Origin: Tipula vernalis
Taxonomy: Eukaryota > Arthropoda > Insecta > Diptera > Tipulidae
DNA: 64,000 nucleotides
Reading direction: 5' to 3'
NCBI GenBank assembly: GCA_958295665.1
Contig: OY282560.1
Span: 260,285,368-260,349,367, forward strand
Below, piece by piece: positions 22,250 through 33,736 of this stretch; position 1 is the stretch's first letter; each line of letters begins with the position of its first letter. Below the pieces are notes generated by a model. The model searched no databases and was not told where the DNA came from. It saw nothing but the letters and a program-made list of their open reading frames with translations. The translations under genes were made by a program, and so were the position numbers.

Positions 22250-24800
22250 AATTTTTGTTTTAAAATACGTAATATTTATATCAAAAATTGTAAACATAAT
22301 ACTTTAATGTGGCCACGCGTTTAAAATGTTTAGTAAATTAAATAAATTATCAGTATTCAATGTGGTTCTAATAATTTGATCACCGACTGAATCATTGTTA
22401 CTAAAGAAAAATTTCTCGAATTAAATTACATTTAAAAACTAAATTGTTTTTATTATAAAATCTGGTTTAAAGATTTTGATTCGTGATTGCCTTAAAAAGG
22501 TTTAGTTAGAAGAGATCCTGGCCCGTGGAAGCCCACAGGTCGATTAAATTATCCAGATAAAAATTGTATAAAGATTGTTAAAAAATTATTTTGGTCACGC
22601 AAAATCATTCACTTAAAATAAAAGTGCATAAATAGCAGATATACCCTTATAAGGGTTAAACATTATGTATATTATAATTACATAATGTATAATTTTTTAT
22701 TTATCTCGCATAGTTTTGATTATTACAAAAAATAATTCGATTGAATACAAATTTTCCAGTCACGATTTTTTGTATTTAATGTATTTAATTTATTTATTTA
22801 TTATAGGTATTTTCATTGAAATTCAAAAATAATTATTCCGTTCAGTGGTTCTGTTGTATGTACACACAACTTGTGTATTATAAAATATATATACATACAT
22901 ATTTACAAAAAATTAACACTTTGATTGTTGCAAATTTCTGTTATTTGCTATTTAACTAACGCACGCGGCTATACTTTTTGACGGTTACAAAATATGTATA
23001 TAAAAATGTTGCAATAAATGCGATTATCTCGTTAAATAATTACAATAATTAATCTTTAATTATATAAAGTTGCAAAACGATATAATTTTCATTATAATTA
23101 ATCACAATAATTATTATTTTAATATTAAAATTAAATTATTTATAATTGAAATTTTTGTTTTTATTTCTTCGTTTTATTATTTAATTAGCATTCATTAGAA
23201 GAAGTATGGATGAAGTTGAAATAGTATAATCATCTTGTTAATTGTTTCAAGGAAATATTTTATGGAAAATAACTGTATATATTACATTTAGAGTTGTGTC
23301 GCGGTTTTTTATTTTTAGTGCTTTGTTAATTAAATTTTTATTATTATAATATTATCGTGTTAATGTATTATGACAATAACAATTTATAAATTATAACATT
23401 AACTAAACATGTCATGTTATATTGATGTTATTTATATATTTTTTTTTTTTTTTCATTTTAGGTATGTTCCAGTCACTTATTTCATCCAATACGAGGAGAT
23501 GATTTCAATTTGCATGTAAAGTATTTAAATTTAAACTGTCTACATCTATATGTAAATTTTCATATTTATACCTCCCCTCCTTGCTTCAATTCTCAATTAA
23601 ATAAAAAAATCTGTATAATTTTTTCTAAAACTTTTCTATCGTCTCTTCCATTTTCGTTTTTTATCTCAATCAATTTGCTTTTTCACTTCATTTTCTTGTA
23701 CAATATTATAAAACCTTCCTAGGACTGTAACTGTTAATAAAAAAAAAATAAAGTTAGTTACCCCATAAAAAACGATTGTAAATTTAAGGGAGGAAAAGAG
23801 AAACATTTTTTATGTATTTTTTGTGTTGTTTAAGTTTATTTTTATATTGTGCTTTTTTTATTGAGGAAGTAATTTTTGTTTTGCTTTTCTTATAGTGTTT
23901 GCTTTCTTTTTGCTGTGTTTTATTTATCCATACACATATTTTAAGTATATAGCCGAGAATAGATAAGAACACAAAGAAATATACTTATATGTTAACTTTT
24001 CCAAACAAACTTTAAATTTTTCTGTATTCGACAAGATATACTTAAAAAATTGTACTTATGTTTTTCTTTGCAAAAAACTACATTTTTCCGCTTTTATTTT
24101 ATTTTTTTATTTAAAAGTCTGAAATGGGTATTATATACGTAAGAAGAATGGTATTTTATTTATTTATTTATTTTTTGTTGGAAAAAGTATAGAATCTTGA
24201 TAACATCTTAGTGATTTTACGTATCGTATGTAGTAGATCGAGTGGAGAGGAAACATCAAACAGAATGAAAATAAAGTTTTCTTGTTAAATAATTTATTTG
24301 ACTTATGGTTACAACTTCCGAGAGCTTTTATTCGATACGTATGTATGTATATATGCCGGAGAATAAGTTTATACTATAATCTTATTACTAATTTTATGAC
24401 AAATTTTCTGATTGTATTAAGTGACAAGCCTCAAATTGAAATATTTTGTCGGTGTTCTTAAATTAAATAACATTTTGTTTTTTATTTGCCCCCACTAAAA
24501 CAAGTCATCATTGAAATCAATACTGGGCATTATATAGCAACCATCTTTAGTTATGCTAAAACAACACCCTCATCAACAAGTAGTTTCGACAGATTGTACA
24601 AAACAAACCTTTTAGTAATTGGGCTGCAAACTAATATTCGGGTTAACAACCCTAAATTCGGTAAATGTATATTTACCTTTCTCATAAGGAAGGTAAACGG
24701 AATAAGAAACAGTAAATGCTTTTTAAATTGTTTATTTGGCGTTTTCAAAATATATCCAGGTTAACTTCCGAACATTAAACTAACCCATCTATTTATAAAT
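22250..24800. other. AT-rich non-coding stretch
   Basis: No gene recognised. A long T run followed by CATTTTAG|GTATG near 23440-23465 resembles a splice acceptor, but no coding exon follows. The ORFs here are low-complexity. Confidence 0.4.
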
Positions 24801-24802
24801 GA

Positions 24803-25343
24803 GGCTGAGTTCATACTTCAATTTGTTCGTTCATTCATTCATTCGGTAATTTTGTTTCGACGATTCATACTTCAATTTGTTCGTTCATTCATTCATTCAA
24901 ATTCCAGAACGATTCTCAGAACGATTTTGTCGCCATCAACTGTTTAAAAATATAAGTTTATGACATTTGTGAAATTGTGATAAGGCTACCTAGTGTTATA
25001 TAGATATGGAAGACAATGATTTAGAATTATTGTCATTGGATGTGATTATTGCAAGTGGCGATGTGATTATTGCAATTTTTAAATGTTCCGTACGTCATTA
25101 CAATTCACGTGCAATATTTTTTCCCCGAATAACAATTTTTTTTTTGTTTTTATTTTCGTTTCTTTCATTTGTATATATTGTTATCTCTTTCACACGTTGT
25201 TCGTTCAAACAAAAAGTTAAAGTTAAACTATCTCTTGTGAAAAATTGCATTAGAAACAAATACACTCATTTAAGAAATATGATTGGTCGAGAAAAATGTT
25301 TGAATGAATGAATGAACGAACAAATTGAAGTATGAACTCAGCC
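24803..25343 (+). mobile_element. PIF/Harbinger-like non-autonomous element
   Basis: Terminal inverted repeats of about 43 bp begin GGCTGAGTTCATACTTCAAT and end in GTTCATTCATTCATTC. They run from 24803 and, inverted, to 25343. The three bases TGA flank both ends (24800-24802 and 25344-25346), a 3-bp target duplication as made by PIF/Harbinger enzymes. A second copy of most of the repeat lies just inside the left end (24864-24902). The 541-bp body holds a 101-codon ORF, listed separately. The superfamily assignment rests on the terminal bases and the 3-bp duplication. Confidence 0.7.
25006..25311 (+). CDS. Small ORF inside the Harbinger-like element
   Basis: A 101-codon frame starts MEDNDLELLSLDVIIASGDVI, an acidic and Leu-rich beginning that resembles the N-termini of Harbinger nuclease genes. 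It then turns into a hydrophobic, probably membrane-spanning stretch (FFLFLFSFLSFVYIVISF) and a basic tail that runs into the terminal repeat. No catalytic residues of a DDE nuclease are present. Either it is the start of a deleted nuclease gene fused to non-coding sequence, or it is not translated at all. Confidence 0.3.
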   Translation: MEDNDLELLSLDVIIASGDVIIAIFKCSVRHYNSRAIFFPRITIFFLFLFSFLSFVYIVISFTRCSFKQKVKVKLSLVKNCIRNKYTHLRNMIGREKCLNE

Positions 25344-25346
25344 TGA

Positions 25347-26870
25347 ATGAGATTATTTCAAGCTAATTTATATATTTAATTTTTTGTTATAATTAGATAG
25401 AAATAAAAATAAAAATCATACCTAATTAGCATCTAGAAATAGAAATTTCAGAAAAATAATTAAATATAAATTATCTTTCAAAATGTATCTTCGAATTTTT
25501 CGGTGGATAACTTCAATAACTTTTTGTATAACTTGAATAATTTTTTATCATTATAAGGAAAATTAAAAGTTAACCTAGAAATATTTCTAAAGTCTAATGC
25601 AAATGTTTTTAGATATGAGTAATATCTCTTGCATTTAAGAATATTTCAGTTGGTAGAATCTAACATTAGATGTATCCTGTAACCATGCCGATTTCAAAAC
25701 TCATATGACTAGAACCCTCGCTATCCTCGTGCCACTGTTCTCATACTCGTTTTGCAAGAATTAAACCAAAGCAACCTTGATTATACAAAACCATAATCTA
25801 AAAAACACAGCTTTTATAAAGGAATTAGAAACGAGGAAAAAACCAAACTTTTCATAGTAAAATACACAAAACATATGGGAAATCACCTTTTTTCCTAAGA
25901 CAAATTATTAAATGGAAACGCTACAAATTCTTAATTATGATTTCTGAAATACTTTCATAAATATTTGAATTTCAACATATATGAATGTCGTTTAAGTAAA
26001 TCGTTTTCATTTTCTTGTAATAATTGAATTATTTAAACCAAAATATAAAAAAATTTCATAACAACAGCATTCTGGTCAAACTGAAATAAAAGCTTACTAC
26101 AATTCATTTGGTCATTAAATTACATAGATGTCAGTGATGGCAGTAAAAATTTGGTAAAATTGTACCAAAAATTACCACCTGGGGAAAATTCAAGTTCAAA
26201 AATTGTAGGAAAAGCAAAACAAATTCACAAAATATAGGAACGTTCGTTAATTTTATGATTAAATAACTTTTTTTCGTATTTTTCTGTAAACATTTAAGAC
26301 ATCTCACGTACACTAGTAAAACTAAAGATAAATTTAGCAAGTATTATTTTAATTCGTCAGAGCCAACTTTGATGTATTTTTCAAAATGAAAGTTCGAAAA
26401 ATATATTTTAGAAATAATTTAATTTTAATATTTCTGCAATTAATATTTATTTAATACCAATATAGCCTTCTTGTAAATTGTTGCTGAAGATATGTAGACA
26501 ACTTTTATGTAAATATTTTATAATATTTTTGCTTTTTTCATTGAAAAACTTACAGCTAAAAAACACCATTTTTATTATGAATTCCTATGGAAATCAGTGA
26601 AAAGTTATACCATTAAAAAAGCTTCTAAAAAATTCGTCATTTTGATTATGGCTCTATACTCTAGAAGGCTCTGATTAAACTCGCAAAATTTGCTTGGAGC
26701 TTTTGACTTTAATTCGTAGAACGGATGGAATTAAAGTTTGAAAATATTCATAAAAAAGTGGTATTAAACTCGTAAAAAAATTGTTTTTTGAATTTAATTC
26801 CATAATTTTTTCGGGCTTAGTGAAATTTGGCCGTCTCAACGATATTCCTCATAATTGTTAAATCCACTGC
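25347..26870. other. AT-rich non-coding stretch
   Basis: No gene or element recognised. Confidence 0.4.
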
Positions 26871-27290
26871 AAGAGGACGCCAGGCAAGTTTAGGTTCCTT
26901 TCAACGGCATTGATCCATTGGTTAGGTGCTCCCTAACGAGGTTCTATTTTGATTGGTGCAGACTTGAAAATTTTAATGTTGGCGTGCAATGCTCATGGTG
27001 ACCATGTATTTAGTCTTCGTTTCTTTGATCTAAAGGGCAATTTGTTGGACTGTTAATTCCAACGGGTGAAGGACCTCTTTCAGGGAAATGATGTTGCGAC
27101 CCTGAATGACAATATCGCCAGCTTATGCTTGATAGTATACAATAGCTAGTTTGATTTATAATACTTGGCTTACTACAATGATAGCTTCAAGAGAGGTTAA
27201 GCTATTGGGTCTCCTTGCCGCACTCCAGTTGTTTTATTGAAAGGATCTGAAATTTTTCCTTCTATTAGCACCTTGTGCATTGGACCTTCT
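26870..27290 (-). mobile_element. Non-LTR reverse transcriptase fragment (RTE-like)
   Basis: On the minus strand, 27255-27190 reads ISDPFNKTTGVRQGDPIA, the reverse transcriptase block preceding the catalytic YADD. About 70 bases further a frame reads GDIVIQGRNIISLKEVLHPLE, with DI where the DD should be and the family-typical R-N-I/L spacing. The C-terminal tail (WINAVERNLNLPG, then IMRNIVETAK) matches the W..D.V..DL..LG and R.I...A pattern common in RTE-type elements. All frames are broken and no endonuclease part is seen. Confidence 0.6.
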
Positions 27291-27332
27291 ATTAAATCCT
27301 ACCACAGGAAGGTCCTTTTTATCTACAAATTG

Positions 27333-28186
27333 CATGAAAACTTTCTACCCTACACACAAAAACAGCATTAATAAAAACAAAAAGATAAGTGTACTAGAAT
27401 ATTCAGGATTAGAATGGAAAATTTCATATCGATTTCTAAATTCATTCTATGTACAGCCATATCATATTGACACATTGATAACAGCCATTTCAAATTGACG
27501 TGACTGTGTATTTTTAAAATGGAAAAAAATCAAACATCGTGCTGAAATTGAATATTTATTTAAGAAAAGGTTTATCCGAATAAGAAATTCATACCGATAT
27601 GGTTAAGGTGTTTAGTGATATGCAACAGTAAAAAATTGGGTTGCTGAATTTAAACGTGGTCGTACAAGCATTCAAGACGATGCGCACAGTGAACGTCCAA
27701 AAACTGTATCAGAAATCATTGAGCAACTACATTTTATTGCTCGTGAAGGCCCAAGTGTGACTACGTGTGGAATAACTGATAGCAAAGGCAACTCAGATGA
27801 ACGTGTACGATATATTTTATGCGAAGAATTACATACGTAACAGCTTTTTGGAAAACTGTTGCTGTGTACGTTAACAATTCAACAAAAATTTGATCGCAAG
27901 CAAATTTCTCAGGGCAAGTTTGGCTGATAGTTCCTGACAGATTTCACCAGCCACTACTATTTGCTCCGAAAGTTAAATCCATTCCTACGTGGGAAGCGTT
28001 TTTTTTTTGTCACATGAAGAGACTATAGCAGCCACAAGCGGTTATTTTGCAAACCTTTCGGAATCACATTTCTGCGACGGGATAAATATACTGGAGAGCT
28101 GTTAAACAAAGAGTCTTGAATTGTTAGGAGAGTATATTGAATAATAAGAAACACAGTTTTTCATTTTCTAGGCTAGAATCTTTTCA
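27333..28186 (+). mobile_element. Mariner relic, family E (long copy)
   Basis: The transposase N-terminal half is readable in shifted frames: HRAEIEYLFKKRF, VKNWVAEFKRGRTSIQDDA, ERPKTVSEIIEQLH, ERVRYILCEELHT and a QQKFDRKQISQ segment. The three catalytic Asp blocks are gone. The right end near 28150-28186 (CATTTTCTAGGCTAGAATC, then TTTTCA) and the block GATAAGTGTACTAGAATATT near 27384 are shared with the 265-bp derivative at 53427-53692, which defines the family's ends. TA follows at 28187. Confidence 0.7.
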
Positions 28187-28246
28187 TACAAGCTCTATTT
28201 TGGCGAAAACCATATCGATATCCACCCAAGATCCTCTATACAATCT

Positions 28247-28745
28247 ACGTATTTTGCAAGAAAAAAATGAGCTGTTAAGCTGACTTTTTAATATGTCTAA
28301 TAGAATTAAAGGGGGAAAAAGATAAAAAAAAAGATGCAGATGGGAGAAACATCAGAAAAAAAAATGTCGACGGCCATTTTGAAAAAGAAGAACTGAAAGG
28401 TGGTACCATTTTTATAATTATTTTATAATCCCCATTGATGTATCTTTAAAATGAGCCCAATTTTATAATTTTCGGATAATTGGTTGTTTTCTATAGCAAA
28501 AATACTACTTATCCGAAAGTTATAAGATTGGCTCATTTTAAAGAAAATGAATAGGGATTATAAAATAATTATAAAAATGGTACCATCTTCTTTCATTTGT
28601 TCTTTTTCAAAATGGCCGTTGAAACATTCTTTTTGAATTTTCTCCCATCTGTATGTTTTTTTTTATATCTTTTTCCGCATTTAATTCTATTAGACATATT
28701 AAAAAATCAGCATAACATCCTCATTTCGGTTTCGTGCAAAACACG
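28247..28745. repeat. Long inverted repeat: about 230-bp arms, 29-base loop
   Basis: The left arm (28247-28480) and right arm (28510-28745) are near complements over their whole length. Examples are CTTTTTAATATGTCTAATAG in the left arm with its complement at 28688-28709, and GGTACCATTTTTATAATTAT with its complement near 28567-28582. Mismatches are mostly in A- or T-runs. The loop is TTGGTTGTTTTCTATAGC plus 11 bases. A transcript in either direction would fold into a hairpin of more than 200 bp. It has no coding content. Confidence 0.88.
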
Positions 28746-28872
28746 TTTAAGTATAAAAAATTTGTAGATTAACATACTTAACCGTATTTTACACACTCAA
28801 AACATAACAATCATAAAACTCAAACATAACTTCCGGTCCCATATAAAGGATATGTGATTTCACGTATTTTCT

Positions 28873-28931
<59 letters not shown>
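28873..28931. repeat. (AT)n microsatellite
   Basis: About 58 bp of uninterrupted TA dinucleotides. Confidence 0.95.
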
Positions 28932-28937
<6 letters not shown>

Positions 28938-28984
28938 AATATACGAGTATATTTATATATAATGTATTTTTTCTTATCACCCGT

Positions 28985-30530
28985 CGTCTAAAAATGGTTG
29001 TCGAGGCGAGCGAATGAATGGTAAGGGGATGGTTAACTATTATTATTTTTTCTACAACGATAAAAAATATATAAAAAATAAGAATAAGAAATCAAAACAA
29101 AAAAATCTCCTAAAATTTTTCTTTTTGATATTCCTCCTTGAATTTCCATAGCAACATTAAGTTTTCCTTATTTTTTTTTTTGACGTATCAGCTAAATAAC
29201 ATCCACCCAAACCAAACAAGATGTGGGGTGGAAAAATGAAGATAATTTTTTTACTTTATGTATTCTTACTGTTTTTCTTATTTATTATTTTTTTTATAAA
29301 AAAAGCTATTAAAACTTTTTTCAAATTAAATTATTAGCGTAAATGCGATTAATATTGTCGCTACACAACTAGGAAAAAACGAAAAACTTTTCTCCCGTTT
29401 TATAAATTACTTACAACAGTCTTATAAATTGAATTTCTAAAACAAAAAAAAAATCTGTATACATATTTTGATATACAAGTAATTTAATTACTTATGTCTG
29501 TAAGCTGTCGTCTAATTAAAAACACAACAAAAAAATTAAATAAAAATCCGTATCAACTATCATCTTAAGAATCTTGTGTGCCGACGGATTAATTATTAAT
29601 TTATCATGACAAGTTTGCTGTCACTTTAAGAGAGAATTCATATTTAAAAGAACTACTAAGTCTTATACGTATTTATTTACAACATACATAACAGTATGTA
29701 TATCCATTTTTAATCTTATTGTATATTATCAACAAATCATTTGTTAAGCCTTGAATTGAAGGATAAAATAAATGTTTGCAAACTAACTTAGTATTACTCT
29801 TATGCCGTATTAAGACAAAAAAAAAAGAGTAAGTTAATTAAAGGAACAAGTTTATTTCATATGTCTTATTTAGAGATGGCTGTTATCTCGTCATTTTAAT
29901 CTTATCCCGTTTTTTAAATTATTTCCTTCTTTTTTGGCGAATACATTATGTAAAAATACCGGGTAGATAATCTCCTGAAACCTTCAGTTTATAAATTATA
30001 ATTAATAAAAAATATTCAGAAACATAATTAAATTAAAAATTAATAAAATAATAACTCAAAAAAAGTGTTTCTATATCGGTAACCCCTTTTTGCTCTCTTG
30101 TGCGCGTTTTAATTCACTTCCATTAATTATCATTTATTTATTTGTTTTTTTTACTAACGCATTTCTTAATTGAATTGAAATTTTAATTATTCGCCATGCG
30201 ACAGCCCAGACAGACTCAGCCGATGAAAAATTAATCTCGATATAATATACATAATTCCGCAAAAAATCAAATCACGAGTATCACATATATACAATAAGCC
30301 TTCCCTATCTTTCATAAAAATGTTATATAAAAATTCCGTGACTATAAGAACATTTTAATTTCCTCATTTTTCATAGCTTCAAGAATCGATACGTGATTGT
30401 GTTGTTTAAGATGGTGTGTGGCGCAAAAGAAGAGGTATATTGTGTTGTGTTTTGAATTCAATTTAACCATTGTTGGCAATTTCACAACTTTTTTATTTTT
30501 ATGGTTTTGGTTTTGATCATAAAAAATAAA
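28985..30530. other. AT-rich non-coding stretch
   Basis: No gene or element recognised. Homopurine and homopyrimidine runs are frequent. Confidence 0.4.
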
Positions 30531-30534
30531 ATAA

Positions 30535-30637
30535 TTTTATCGTCTTACATTTTACATAAAAGAAATAAAAGAGGAATATAATAAGAACAAGTTTTTTATT
30601 TTATTTCTTTATTTTTTTTTATTATAAGACGATAAAA
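30535..30637. repeat. Short foldback repeat
   Basis: TTTTATCGTCTTA at 30535 and TAAGACGATAAAA at 30625-30637 are exact complements. A second pair (AGAAATAAAA and TTTTATTTCTTT) lies inside. Total length is about 103 bp, the size of a minimal MITE. Confidence 0.7.
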
Positions 30638-30704
30638 AATGGATATATGTATATCTACCTTGAAAGCACAAACACTCCCAAAAAACGTTGTAACGATTTC
30701 TTAA

Positions 30705-31880
30705 TACACTCGTCCGAAAAATTAATGCACCAAAGTTGTTTTCACTATAACTTTTAAAATGAAATGAACGTATTTAGGTGTTGTGTTAAGACCAACCGAT
30801 AAATTGCAGAAAAAAAAATTGTTTTGGTCCATTTTAAAGAAGTAGTCCAATTAATAAAAAAATATTTTTTTTTAATACATATAACACTAACATTTTTTAA
30901 TAATCGAAAACCAATAATGTGTATTACCCCCTCCCCGCCACCCCCCCCCCCCCCCTCACTACGAAATACTGCTTCACAGCGACGGCTTATGCTTGATATT
31001 TTCACTTTATTCCAAATTTGCACTATATGTTGACTTAACTCCTGAAGAGTGGTTGGTTGGTAGTGAATGGCTGTTAATTATCTTTGAAGTATGTCCGACA
31101 GGTGCTCGGTAGGGTATAGGTAGGGGCTGCCTGAACATCACGTCACAATATTAATTTCAGTTAAATATTCCCTCACGATGCCAGAAATCTGAGGTCTTGC
31201 ATTGTCATGCGCCAGAAGAATGTTGTTGCCAATATATGTAGCAAGCGGCACAAAATATGGTTCTAAGATATTGAATGTACCACGAACTGCTTACTAAAAG
31301 TCGCCAGTTACTAAATGAAGGTTCATGAAGGCCACCAATGAAATTCCACCACATAACATTACAGATCTATTACCGAATAACGTCATTTCACGAATATTGC
31401 ACTATTCCTAATGCTTATATATGGCCTTCGGTAGACCGTTGGACGTCGATCTGAAGAATACAGGGGAACCTCGTCTCGTCCTTGAGCCAAACGCGTTTCC
31501 AATCATCGAGAATCCAATTTACAGGCTCTCTAACGACTCTCAACCGAGCTGTTCGATGGTTTACTATTAATGCTGGGCCTGTTGCAGGTATTCTAGCATG
31601 GAAGTGAGTAGCTCTGCAAGGTACCTCCTTATTGCATCCATGCTTACTTGAAAATTGTGGGTACCCCTATGTCGCATTTTCAGCTTTCTAGCGATGGTGA
31701 ACCGCTCTCTGTGCAATCTTTTTGATAAAATTATCCTGAGTATGTTTCTCCGTAATGTTTAATTATACGAGAACTTGTTTTGTGTGAAACCTTTATTCTT
31801 ACAGCAATAGCACGGTGGAACCACCCTTCTTCAGCCATAATAACCGCTGTTACACGTCTTTCGCGGCTTAAATATCTTGT
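30705..31880 (-). mobile_element. Tc1-like transposon relic, family B (copy 2)
   Basis: On the minus strand the transposase is readable in broken frames from about 31850 down. It shows ILRIILSKRLHRERFTIARK (linker), RTARLRVVREPVNWILDD, a decayed first catalytic block (KDETRF), LVAFMNLHLVTGDF, then IGNNILLAHDNARPQ with the second catalytic Asp. LSDILQRLTA-like scraps of the NPIEHLWD region follow, with YPTE where the catalytic Glu lies, and then SISRRCEAVFRSEGG. The terminal Gly-Gly codons have expanded into a G run (30941-30955 as C). The left end matches the copy at 4033. Confidence 0.8.
30941..30955. repeat. Poly-C (poly-G) run at Tc1 C-terminal Gly codons
   Basis: Fifteen C residues that, on the coding strand, prolong the Gly codons after VFRSE at the end of the family B transposase relic. 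Copy 1 of this family (near 4270) has no such run. Confidence 0.85.
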
Positions 31881-31887
31881 CGTTTAC

Positions 31888-32160
31888 GAAAATATCAATT
31901 CCAGATGTGGTAACCTCTTAGACAAATCGAAAGTAGACCAATAAAAATTTGTATATGTGGTTAAATTAAGCTTCACAACTTTTGAATACTAACCGCATAC
32001 TTCCCCCATATTTTCCGGAAAAGTGGTATAATTTGGTTAGGATGGATCTGGTATAATGTGAAAATATCAATTCCAGGTGGGATAACCGCTTAGAAAAACG
32101 GAAATTAGACCAATGAAAATTTGTATATGGGTTATATTACGCTTAACAACGTTAGAAAAT
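31888..32160. repeat. Direct duplication of about 100 bp
   Basis: GAAAATATCAATTCCAG starts at 31888 and again at 32060. The following 100 bases are similar (TAACCTCTTAGA / TAACCGCTTAGA, then AGACCAAT, AAAATTTGTATATG, ATTAAGCTT / ATTACGCTT, ACAAC). It lies between two Tc1 relics and belongs to no element I recognise. Confidence 0.7.
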
Positions 32161-32234
32161 CAAACCTACTTTTTCATGTACATATGTAGTAAAATTAGTA
32201 CGTTTTTTGATGATTATAGAAAATTTACGAAATA

Positions 32235-33093
32235 CACTCCTGAGCAACTAAATCGGCTCAAACCTCCGCGCGTACAAAAAGACATATTTTTTTAAAATGT
32301 CTTAACCGATTTTCGTAAAACAATTTTCTTCTGACAGTAGTATTTTATCTTTACAAGGCAACCTTTATCATTAAAATCTGTAAAAAATGTTTCGCTGAAA
32401 TCAATTGGCTTGCTGCTATCTCCTGTATAATACCACGTTAATCGATATTTGCCATCAGTCACTTATCAGACGTTGACCTGGACAAATCTCTACCAGTTTC
32501 ATTCGTTGTTTCCTCAAAATCATGGATACTACTCCAGAAAAGGCCGTACAAATCGTTGCTTTATTGCAAGAAGGACGCAATCAACGATAAGTCGCTCGTC
32601 AGCTAAACATGAGCCAATCTGCTATCTCAAGAGTATCCAGAAGGTTTCAGGAAACTGGTGATCACAAGTGACCTCAAGATTGCGTTGGATGATGAGTAGG
32701 GTGCGACCCCCAAGTCTTAGTCAAAACTTTAATAAGGTCATTGGGGAACCGCATGCAAACCGTTGTAGACGCGGGGGGAGGGGGGGGGGGGTGGATACTA
32801 AGTATTATCCAATTAAATTGTTTTTGTTTTGCTTGAATTTTTTGTTGTAATTTAAATTTAAATAACCCAATATTTTTTTTCATAGTCATCAATTTTGCTT
32901 GCGTTTTCAATCAAAATTCATTATAAAAAAAGTACTGAACCATTTTTCATGAAAATAGTGTCATTTTAAAGTAAAAATAACAGGCTTCAGCCTGATCGGT
33001 TAAGACGATCGATAAAATCGCTTCAGCCGTTTTAAAAAAAATCGCCTTTCTGTGAGCGTTGAAGGTTTGACTCGAGTTAGTTGCTCGGGAGTG
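32235..33093 (+). mobile_element. Internally deleted Tc1-like element, family C
   Basis: Terminal repeats start CACTCCTGAGCAACTAAATC at 32235 and, inverted, CACTCCCGAGCAACTAACTC from 33093, with TA at both sides. Inside, a frame from 32522 reads MDTTPEKAVQIVALLQEGRN, a stop, VARQLNMSQSAISRVSRRFQ, then ETGDHK and a stop. This is the Tc1 paired-like helix-turn-helix. It is followed almost directly by the protein's C-terminal end (TLIRSLGNRMQTVVDA, then Gly codons). About 0.8 kb with the whole catalytic domain is missing. The terminal Gly codons have grown into a G run (32780-32791). Confidence 0.85.
32780..32791. repeat. Poly-G run at Tc1 C-terminal Gly codons
   Basis: A 12-base G run, preceded by GGGGGGA, at the position of the conserved R-G-G-x-T-x-Y ending of Tc1 transposases. 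The same change is seen in family B copy 2. Confidence 0.85.
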
Positions 33094-33516
33094 TAGTTAT
33101 TTATTATTATCCCAAATAAATCCGCCTAAATGTTGTTCTTTACGATATTTTAATATTATCACCAATACTAATAAATATTTCTAGGATTTAGTCAATTATT
33201 TTATTAACAAACTATACAACGTATTTTTATTTATAACCTTTATAATTAATTTTATTTGAATTTAAACTTTATTTAATTATAAATACATAGTATTAATATT
33301 TTATTATTATATTTATTGTGGTGCAGTATTTTCGTATCTATATTATCTGGTTGACGGACTGAGATGAACTGTACTGTCGTTGCATAACCAAAATAAAAAG
33401 CGATGTAGCGAACGCAAAAAATGTTGTACTAGAATTACATGTTTTAGTTCTTTTTTAAATATTAGAATATGACCAAATTAACCGCAAAATTAGTGTATTG
33501 CAAAACAATCACTACA
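33092..33516 (-). repeat. 3' LTR of the gypsy relic
   Basis: The right boundary in plus coordinates is ...AATCACTACA at 33516. It is fixed by the polypurine tract that follows and by the partial second LTR (AACCGCAAAATTAGTGTATT near 36139-36158, ending ATCACAACA at 36173). The left boundary is proposed at TGTAGT (33092), giving about 425 bp with TGTAGT/ACTACA ends. The TGTA overlaps the end of the neighbouring Tc1 element, and the other LTR is too short to confirm it. Confidence 0.65.
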
Positions 33517-33535
33517 TCACCCCTCTTCCAGACAT
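33517..33535 (-). other. Polypurine tract of the gypsy relic
   Basis: On the minus strand the bases just before the 3' LTR read CTGGAAGAGGGGTGA, a purine-rich plus-strand primer site of the kind found next to gypsy 3' LTRs. Confidence 0.7.
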
Positions 33536-33736
33536 ATCTCCATTATCAAACAACTATGAAACTTTAAATTCCACCTAATAACAAAATTATACACTGATAA
33601 TGAATAGAAATTCACATTGAAATTATTGACAGAACTTTTAATGTTTTTCGTTTCTATTATCTACAAAAGTTTCGATATATGCAGGTTTTAAACAGTCGAT
33701 TGATATACTTCGCTCTTTACCATTAACGTGTACCAC

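Noticed and set aside
22500..22560. GC-richer patch considered as a tRNA
   Set aside because: No cloverleaf pairing or conserved T-loop sequence could be found.
23440..23470. Splice-acceptor-like T run followed by TTTTAGGTATG
   Set aside because: No open exon follows on the plus strand; such sites are frequent by chance in T-rich DNA.
24830..24902. CATT-type microsatellite
   Set aside because: The TTCATTCATTCATTC runs are parts of the Harbinger-like terminal repeat and its internal copy, not an independent repeat.
28789..28980. Second Tyr-Ile repeat ORF
   Set aside because: Again translation of an (AT)n tract.
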